From: Gemmatirosa kalamazoonensis
Lineage (GTDB): Bacteria > Gemmatimonadota > Gemmatimonadetes > Gemmatimonadales > Gemmatimonadaceae
Direction: 5' to 3'
Assembly: GCF_000522985.1 (NCBI RefSeq)
Contig: NZ_CP007128.1
Span: 3,766,220-3,830,219 of the forward strand
Length of the DNA stretch: 64,000 nucleotides
The notes under the pieces are model-generated. The model was not told the origin of the DNA and searched no databases. It worked only from the letters and a program-made list of their open reading frames with translations. Position numbers and translations under genes: made by a program. Below are positions 59,285 to 64,000 of the stretch, piece by piece (positions within the stretch are counted from its first letter, which is position 1; each line of letters opens with the position of its first letter).

Positions 59285-60337
59285 ACCGCCCACCTGCGAC
59301 AGCGCGCGGAGTCCGCCGACGCGGCGCGAGAGCAGCGCGTGCTCGAGCGGCTTCGCGGCCAGCGCCGCGCGCACGAGCGGCGCGAGCGGCGCCCCCGCGC
59401 GCAGCGCCTCGCGCAGCGGCACCTCGTGATCGCCGTACAGACAGGTGCGGAGCCGGCCATCGGCGGTGAGGCGCACGCGGTTGCAGCTCCCGCAGTACGT
59501 GTGCGTCATCGGCGTGATCACCCCGACACTGCCCGGCGCGCCGTCGAACCGGTGATACGCCGCGGGCCCGTTGCCGCGCCCCGGCCCCGCGTCGGCGTAC
59601 AGCGGCCGGCCAAGCGCCGCGCCGAGCCGCGCGAGCCGCGCGAGGATCTCGTCGGACGGCACCACGAGCTCGAGCGGCGAGCGATCGGACGCCAGCGACT
59701 CTGCGAGCTCGCCCACCGGCATCAGCTCGATGAAGCGCACGTGCCACGCGCGGTCGAGCGTCAGTCGCGCGAACGCCTCGAGCTCGTCGTCGTTGCGGCC
59801 GCGGATCACGACGACGTTCAGCTTCACCGGCGCGAGCCCCGCCTCCTCCGCGACGGCGGCCGCCGCGATCGCGTCGAACCCGAGGTCGCGGCGCGCGATC
59901 TCGGCCACGCGCTCGGGCCGCAGCGAGTCCGCGCTCACGTTCACACGATCGAGCCCCGCGTCTCGCAGCCGGCGCGCGAGCGTCGCGTCCTGGCAGAAGC
60001 GCACGCCGTTCGTCGACAGCGAGAGGTCCTCGACTTCCGGGATCTCGCGCAGCAGTCCCACGATGCGCTCGAGATCGGGACGCAGCGTCGGCTCGCCGCC
60101 GGTGAGTCGCACGCGGCGCAGACCGAGCGGCGCGACCTCGCGCACCACGCGCGCGATCTCGTCGGCCGACAGCGTGTGCTCGCGCGGGATCCACGGCAGC
60201 CCCGCCGCAGGCATGCAGTACACGCAGCGGAAGTTGCATCGATCGGTGATCGAGATCCGCAGATACTCGATCGACCGACCGAACTGGTCCCGCAGCGCCG
60301 GCTCCGGCAGCGCGGGCGCCACGCCGGGCGCGATCAT
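59282..60337 (-). CDS. moaA: GTP 3',8-cyclase MoaA (radical SAM)
   Basis: MoaA performs the first step of molybdopterin synthesis. The 351-residue protein has the radical-SAM motif [14 protein letters not shown] (CxxxCxxC), [18 protein letters not shown], the C-terminal cluster set [24 protein letters not shown], and the double-Gly end QVGG that the enzyme needs for cyclisation. The ATG at 60337 overlaps the moaE stop as ATGA. Order is moaD-moaE-moaA; MoaC, needed for the next step, is not in the window. Confidence 0.96.
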   Translation of the reverse strand: MIAPGVAPALPEPALRDQFGRSIEYLRISITDRCNFRCVYCMPAAGLPWIPREHTLSADEIARVVREVAPLGLRRVRLTGGEPTLRPDLERIVGLLREIPEVEDLSLSTNGVRFCQDATLARRLRDAGLDRVNVSADSLRPERVAEIARRDLGFDAIAAAAVAEEAGLAPVKLNVVVIRGRNDDELEAFARLTLDRAWHVRFIELMPVGELAESLASDRSPLELVVPSDEILARLARLGAALGRPLYADAGPGRGNGPAAYHRFDGAPGSVGVITPMTHTYCGSCNRVRLTADGRLRTCLYGDHEVPLREALRAGAPLAPLVRAALAAKPLEHALLSRRVGGLRALSQVGG

Positions 60338-60813
60338 CGGGCCGAGCCCGCGGTGGCCGCGGTGGGATCCACCCACTCGACGGTCCCGTCGGCGAAGTGC
60401 TCGCGCTTCCAGATCGGCACGCGCTGCTTCAGCACGTCGATCGCCTCGGCGCACGCGGCGAGCGCCGGGCCCCGGTGCGCATGGCTGGTCGCGATCGCGA
60501 CGCTCGCCTCGCCCACCTCGAGCGCGCCGAGTCGGTGCGCGATGGCGACGCGCGTGCCGTCGTGCCGCTCGGCCACCTCGAGCGCGACGGCGCGCATCTC
60601 GGCGAGCGCCATCGGCTCGTAGGCCTCGTAGTCGATGCGCACCACCGCGCGGCCCTGGTGCACGGCGCGCACGGTTCCGACGAACAGCGCCGTTCCGCCG
60701 GCGCCGTCGTGCGCGACGCGCGCCACGATGGACGCGACGTCGAGCGGCGCGCGCTCGAGCCTCGCGTCGGCCGTCGGCGGCGTCGTCCCGCGCACGGGGC
60801 CGTCGAGAATCAC
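60334..60813 (-). CDS. moaE: Molybdopterin synthase catalytic subunit
   Basis: MoaE inserts sulfur into precursor Z using the MoaD thiocarboxylate. The 159-residue protein has GGTALFVGTVRAVHQGRAVVRIDYEAYEPMA, IAHRLGALEVGEASVAIATSHAHRGPA and the active-site Lys in VPIWKREHFADGTVEWVD. The start is a GTG (60813), one base after the moaD stop. A Thr/Ala-rich N-terminal tail of about 20 residues comes first. Confidence 0.95.
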   Translation of the reverse strand: MILDGPVRGTTPPTADARLERAPLDVASIVARVAHDGAGGTALFVGTVRAVHQGRAVVRIDYEAYEPMALAEMRAVALEVAERHDGTRVAIAHRLGALEVGEASVAIATSHAHRGPALAACAEAIDVLKQRVPIWKREHFADGTVEWVDPTAATAGSAR

Positions 60814-60814
60814 G

Positions 60815-61051
60815 TCAGCCGCCGGCGACGGGAGGGATGAGCGCGACCTCGTCGCTCGCGTCGAGGACGCGGTCGCCGCGCGCGTACGCCAGGTTCACCG
60901 CGACCAGCGGCTGCGGTGGGAGCTTCGTCGCGCCCGGCAGCGCGCGCACGGCGTGCACCAGGTCGCGCACGGTCGCGCCCGCGGGCAGCGGAACGTCGAT
61001 CGACCCAGCGCCGAACGCGTCGGCGTACGAGGCGAAGAGGAGTACGCGCAT
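60815..61051 (-). CDS. moaD: Molybdopterin synthase sulfur carrier subunit
   Basis: This 78-residue ubiquitin-like protein starts MRVLLFASYADAFG, has VRDLVHAVRALPG and ends VALIPPVAGG, the Gly-Gly tail that becomes a thiocarboxylate. It is the small partner of MoaE just downstream. The ATG at 61051 is the natural start; the open frame upstream runs through the hup terminator and is not coding. Confidence 0.95.
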   Translation of the reverse strand: MRVLLFASYADAFGAGSIDVPLPAGATVRDLVHAVRALPGATKLPPQPLVAVNLAYARGDRVLDASDEVALIPPVAGG

Positions 61052-61098
61052 GCGAGCAATGTAACGCGGATGACGCGAGCCGGGCACAACGAAACACG

Positions 61099-61130
61099 AC
61101 GGCCCCGGCGCGGTGAGGCGCCGGGGCCGT
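61099..61130 (-). terminator. Intrinsic-type terminator after hup
   Basis: A perfect 13-bp GC-rich stem (arms 61130-61118 and 61111-61099, 6-nt loop) begins 16 nt after the hup stop codon and is followed on the minus strand by CGTGTTTCGTTG, a loose T-rich tail. It insulates hup from moaD, whose ATG is 48 nt further on. Confidence 0.8.
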
Positions 61131-61146
61131 GGATGCATCGCGGAGC

Positions 61147-61479
61147 TCAGTCGGCCAGTTCGGCCTCGGTGATCTCGCTCACGTCGACTCCGGCGACGAG
61201 AGCGCGTAACTCCTTGGAGGGCTTGAACACCGGTACGGGGCGGGCGGAGACCTCGACGGGCGATCCGGTGCGGGGGTTGCGCGCCATGCGCGTCTTGCGC
61301 TGGCGGATCTTGAACGTCCCGAAGCCTCGCACCTCGATGTTGCGCTGCTCGTGCAGCGCGTCCTTGATCGCGTCGAGGAAGGAATCGACCACTCTCGCGC
61401 AGTCCTTCTTCGAGATGGTCGGTCCCGCGGTGCGGGCAATCGTGGCAGTGACGCGTTCGACCAGATCGGCTTTGGTCAT
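61147..61479 (-). CDS. hup: HU/IHF-family DNA-binding protein
   Basis: HU bends and packs DNA. The 110-residue basic protein has MTKADLVERVTATIA, the dimer helix VVDSFLDAIKDALHEQRNIEVRGFGTFKIRQRKTRMARNPRTGSPVEVSARPVPVFKPSKELR, with the minor-groove arm tip RNPRTG and its Pro. It is about 18 residues longer than most HU, with an acidic C-terminal tail (VSEITEAELAD). HU and IHF subunits cannot be told apart here. It stands alone, with promoter before and terminator after. Confidence 0.95.
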   Translation of the reverse strand: MTKADLVERVTATIARTAGPTISKKDCARVVDSFLDAIKDALHEQRNIEVRGFGTFKIRQRKTRMARNPRTGSPVEVSARPVPVFKPSKELRALVAGVDVSEITEAELAD

Positions 61480-61537
61480 CGGAAACTCTCGCAGCAGGCG
61501 CTCGCAACCGAGCGGGACAACCCCGCACCCATGCGCG

Positions 61538-61566
61538 AAATTAGGGCGTTAGTTGTTGTGAGTCAA
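61538..61566 (-). promoter_or_regulatory. Strong promoter for hup
   Basis: TTGACT (61566-61561), 17 nt, TAATTT (61543-61538) on the minus strand is the best sigma-70-type match in the window, in an unusually AT-rich patch. The start would lie about 50 nt before the hup ATG. This fits an abundant nucleoid protein. Confidence 0.75.
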
Positions 61567-61599
61567 CCGCTTGGCTCACATCAGCCCGCCGTCGGACGA

Positions 61600-62715
61600 C
61601 TACCGACGGCGGCCGCGCACGCTCTCCAGGAAGCGGTCGAACAGGGGGACCGCGTCGTGCGGGCCGGGGGCCGCCTCGGGGTGGTACTGGACGCCGAACA
61701 CCGGGAGCTCACGGTGCGCGACGCCCTCGATGCTGCCGTCGTTCAGGTTCACGTGCGTGACCTCGAGCGCCGGGGCGTCGGTCACCCCCTCCCGGCCGCC
61801 GGCCACGGCGAACCCGTGGTTCTGCGACGTGATGAGCACGTGCCCCGACTCCACGTCCAGCACGGGATGATTCCCGCCCCGGTGGCCGTACGGCATCTTC
61901 GTCGTCGAGCCGCCGAACGTGAGGCCGATGAGCTGGTGGCCGAGGCAGATGCCGAACGTCGGCACGCCCGACTCGGCGATCTTGCGGATAATGGCCGGGG
62001 CGTACTCCACGGCCGCGGGGTCGCCGGGGCCGTTCGACAGGAACACGCCGTCCGGCGCCTGTTCCAGCACCTCTTCGGCGGGCGTGTCCGACGGGACCAC
62101 GGTGATCGCACAGTCGTGCGCCTCGAACAGGCGCAGGATGTTGCGCTTGATCCCGTAGTCGTAGGCGATGATGCGGTGCTTCGCGCCCGGGTCGCCCCAC
62201 GTGTAGCTCTTGCGCGTGGAGACGCGGCTGGCGAGGTCGAGCCCCTCCATCGACGGGCACGCCTCGAGCGCGGCCACCGCGTCCGCCGTCGGCTCCTCGC
62301 CCGCACCGACGACACCGCGCATCACGCCCGCGGTGCGCAGGTACTTCGTGAGCCGCCGGGTGTCGACCTCGGTGAGCACGGGGATCGACGCCTCGCCGAG
62401 CCAGCCCGGGAGATCGCCGCTCGCCCGCCAGTTCGAGTACGTCGGCGACAGCTCGCGGACGATGACGCCGGCGACGTGCGGCGCCGGCGACTCGGGGTCC
62501 TCGGCGTTGACGCCGTAGTTGCCGATCATCGGCGCGGTCATCACCACGATCTGCCCCTCGTAGGACGGATCGGTGAAGACCTCCTGGTACCCGGTCATGT
62601 TCGTCGTGAACACGACCTCCGCGACGGTCGGCGTGGCGGGGCCGACCAGCTCCCCAGCGAAACGGGTTCCGTCCTCGAGGAGGAGGAACCCGGGAGCGCT
62701 CGTCAGAGTCGTCAC
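61600..62715 (-). CDS. carA: Carbamoyl-phosphate synthase small subunit
   Basis: CarA releases ammonia from glutamine for carbamoyl phosphate. The 371-residue protein has the N-terminal CarA domain (LLEDGTRFAGELVG; FTTNMTGYQEVFTDPSYEGQIVVMTAPMIGNYGVN) and a class I amidotransferase domain with the nucleophile Cys in FGICLGHQLIG, then GHRGGNHPV and the His-Glu pair in YHPEAAPGPHDA. Standard length for the family. It follows secG by 10 nt. carB is not next to it in the window. Confidence 0.97.
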   Translation of the reverse strand: MTTLTSAPGFLLLEDGTRFAGELVGPATPTVAEVVFTTNMTGYQEVFTDPSYEGQIVVMTAPMIGNYGVNAEDPESPAPHVAGVIVRELSPTYSNWRASGDLPGWLGEASIPVLTEVDTRRLTKYLRTAGVMRGVVGAGEEPTADAVAALEACPSMEGLDLASRVSTRKSYTWGDPGAKHRIIAYDYGIKRNILRLFEAHDCAITVVPSDTPAEEVLEQAPDGVFLSNGPGDPAAVEYAPAIIRKIAESGVPTFGICLGHQLIGLTFGGSTTKMPYGHRGGNHPVLDVESGHVLITSQNHGFAVAGGREGVTDAPALEVTHVNLNDGSIEGVAHRELPVFGVQYHPEAAPGPHDAVPLFDRFLESVRGRRR

Positions 62716-62725
62716 CGGCGCGCCG

Positions 62726-63166
62726 TCAGCGCTGCGGCTTCGGCGCGGTGCCGCCGGCGGGCGGCGTCGTGGCCGGCGGCGTCGTCGGCGCGGCGGGCGC
62801 CGTGGCGCCCGGGGCCGGCGTGGCGGGGCCGAGCGGCACCGCCGGGGCGGCGTTGCCCGTGCCGGTCGCCGGCGAGGCCTGCTGCGCCGGCGGCTGCACG
62901 GCCTGGTCGAGCACCGAGCGCGGCGTCCGCGTGCGGGCGCCCGCGAGCGCGAGGATCAGCGACAGGCCGATGAAGATGCCGCCCGACCACCAGCTCGCCT
63001 TCGTGAGCAGGTTCCCGGCCTGCCGGCTGCCGATCAGCGCCTCCGCCGTCGACGACGCGCCGCCGAAGTTCGCGGCGAGGCCGCTGCCCTTGCCGGACTG
63101 GAGCAGGACCGCGGCGACCAGGACGAAGCAGTCGAGGACGAGGATGATGAGCAGGAAGGTGTACAT
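62726..63166 (-). CDS. secG: Preprotein translocase subunit SecG
   Basis: SecG is the small accessory subunit of the SecYEG channel. The first ~80 residues show the family shape: a helix, the LLQSGKGSGLAANFGGASSTAEALIGSRQAGNLLTKASWW loop, and a second helix. After that comes a Pro/Ala/Thr-rich tail to residue 146, longer than most. The tpiA-secG order is common in bacteria. Confidence 0.94.
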   Translation of the reverse strand: MYTFLLIILVLDCFVLVAAVLLQSGKGSGLAANFGGASSTAEALIGSRQAGNLLTKASWWSGGIFIGLSLILALAGARTRTPRSVLDQAVQPPAQQASPATGTGNAAPAVPLGPATPAPGATAPAAPTTPPATTPPAGGTAPKPQR

Positions 63167-63218
63167 CGGCGGTGGGGGCGGTTAGCGGCGCGCGCTCGGT
63201 GAATGCGCGCAAGCTACG

Positions 63219-63248
63219 AATATCGCGAGACTTAGCCGCCCTGGTCAA
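63219..63248 (-). promoter_or_regulatory. Possible promoter for secG-carA
   Basis: TTGACC (63248-63243), 18 nt, GATATT (63224-63219) on the minus strand leaves about 45 nt to the secG ATG. The -10 box matches four of six consensus positions. It starts inside the 100-nt tpiA-secG gap and would let secG and carA be transcribed apart from tpiA. Confidence 0.5.
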
Positions 63249-63266
63249 CCCTCGCCCCGCACCCCG

Positions 63267-64000
63267 TCACTCCTGGCAGATCGCCGCCCAGTTCCCCGCG
63301 TCCAGGCTCGCGCCGCCGACGAGCAGACCGTCCACGTCGGGCGCGGCGAGGAGCAGCCGCGCGTTGCCCCGGTTCACACTGCCGCCGTACAGGATCGGCA
63401 GCACCGCCGCGCGCTCGCCGATCCGCTCGCGCAGGTGACGCCGGATCGCCGCGTGCACCGCCGACGCGTCCTGCGGCGTCGCGGTGCGCCCGGTACCGAT
63501 CGCCCACACCGGCTCGTAGGCGATGAGCATCGTGGCCACGTTCGTCGGCTCGAGGCGCGAGATCCCCGCGTCGAGCTGGCGAAGCACGACCTGCTCGGTC
63601 TGCCCGGCCTCGCGCTCCTCCAGCTTCTCGCCGACGCACAGCATCGGGACGAGACCGGCCTTGCAGACTAGCTCGCACTTCAGCGCGGTCTGCTCGTCCG
63701 TCTCGCCGAAGACGTGGCGCCGCTCGGAGTGGCCGACGAGCACGAGCCGCGCGCCCGCGTCGCGCGCCATCCCCGCCGAGATCTCGCCCGTGAACGCGCC
63801 CGACGCCTCGTGGTGGATGTTCTGCACGCCGAGCACGAACTCGTGGCGGTCGGCCAGGGCCTGCTGCACCGCGGCGAGCGTGATCGACGGCGGGAAGAAC
63901 GCGACGGTGCGGTCGTTGTCGCGCCGGTAGTGCGCGAGGAAGTTGCGCATGAACGCGCGGGCGTCGGTCGGCCCGTGGTTCATCTTCCAGTTCGCGGCGA
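63267..64000 (-). CDS. tpiA: Triosephosphate isomerase (5' end beyond the window)
   Basis: TpiA interconverts dihydroxyacetone phosphate and glyceraldehyde 3-phosphate. The frame runs off the right edge; the first codons seen are AANWKMNHG, with the catalytic Lys, so only a few N-terminal residues are missing. The electrophile His is in LVGHSERRHVFGE, the base Glu in AYEPVWAIGTGRTATPQ, and the phosphate-binding loop in YGGSVNRGNARLL and GLLVGGASLDAGNW. The M at 63983 is the Met of NWKMN, not the start. Downstream it is followed by secG after 100 nt. Confidence 0.97.
   Translation of the reverse strand, partial: AANWKMNHGPTDARAFMRNFLAHYRRDNDRTVAFFPPSITLAAVQQALADRHEFVLGVQNIHHEASGAFTGEISAGMARDAGARLVLVGHSERRHVFGETDEQTALKCELVCKAGLVPMLCVGEKLEEREAGQTEQVVLRQLDAGISRLEPTNVATMLIAYEPVWAIGTGRTATPQDASAVHAAIRRHLRERIGERAAVLPILYGGSVNRGNARLLLAAPDVDGLLVGGASLDAGNWAAICQE

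Overview
The window is about 64 kb of very GC-rich, gene-dense chromosome with no phage, insertion sequence, CRISPR array, rRNA or tRNA gene that I can see. It encodes a diderm, respiring bacterium. It carries a complete Kdo pathway with Lpt lipopolysaccharide-export genes, the futalosine route to menaquinone, a 14-subunit complex I, a single-anchor (b558-type) succinate dehydrogenase and sigma-54. This mix, the GC content and the gene order fit Gemmatimonadota (a Gemmatimonas/Gemmatirosa-like organism) best. That assignment is inference; no marker in the window proves it. Nearly everything is on the minus strand. Only terC and dcd are on the plus strand.

Layout in transcription order on the minus strand, right to left. 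(1) tpiA (cut by the right edge), secG, carA. (2) hup with its own promoter and terminator. (3) moaD-moaE-moaA for molybdopterin. (4) mdh, then sdhC-sdhA-sdhB and a small unknown protein. (5) dcd (plus strand), set off by a long perfect palindrome. (6) nuoA to nuoN in canonical order, then a phosphohexomutase and a UPF0182 membrane protein. (7) sucC-sucD, a 25-bp-arm palindrome, a PTS-EIIA/CBS protein and ndk. (8) yceD-rpmF-plsX-fabH-fabD-fabG-acpP-fabF, running into mqnE-mqnA-mqnC-ispF-dedA-xerD-pabA and an outer-membrane-like protein. (9) terC (plus strand). (10) A long overlapping series kdsB-pyrG-kdsA-kdsC-kdsD-lptC-lptA-lptB-rpoN, four envelope glycan/membrane genes, a Dpm1-like transferase and dapF (cut by the left edge).

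The genes form two themes. One is energy: SDH, malate dehydrogenase, succinyl-CoA synthetase and complex I lie within about 27 kb, and the menaquinone genes that would supply their quinone are nearby. The other is the envelope: fatty-acid and phospholipid initiation, isoprenoid and CTP supply, Kdo synthesis, Lpt transport and lipid-linked sugar transfer. Most junctions are 1-10 nt overlaps (ATGA, GTGA, TGATG, TAATG), so translational coupling is the rule. Promoters of one shape (TTGAnn, 17 nt, TAnnnT) stand before hup, nuoA, sucC and yceD. No gap without a gene exceeds 300 bases; the largest are nuoA-dcd (213 nt), kdsB-terC (129 nt) and carA-hup (120 nt).

Points that deserve attention are two probable frameshifts (kdsA; the start of the outer-membrane-like gene), an LptB with an extra N-terminal domain, a His-rich insertion in NuoL, two long perfect palindromes, a probably leaderless yceD mRNA, and an octamer GCCTAACG that recurs along the window on both strands and accounts for most of the TTA codons I noticed.
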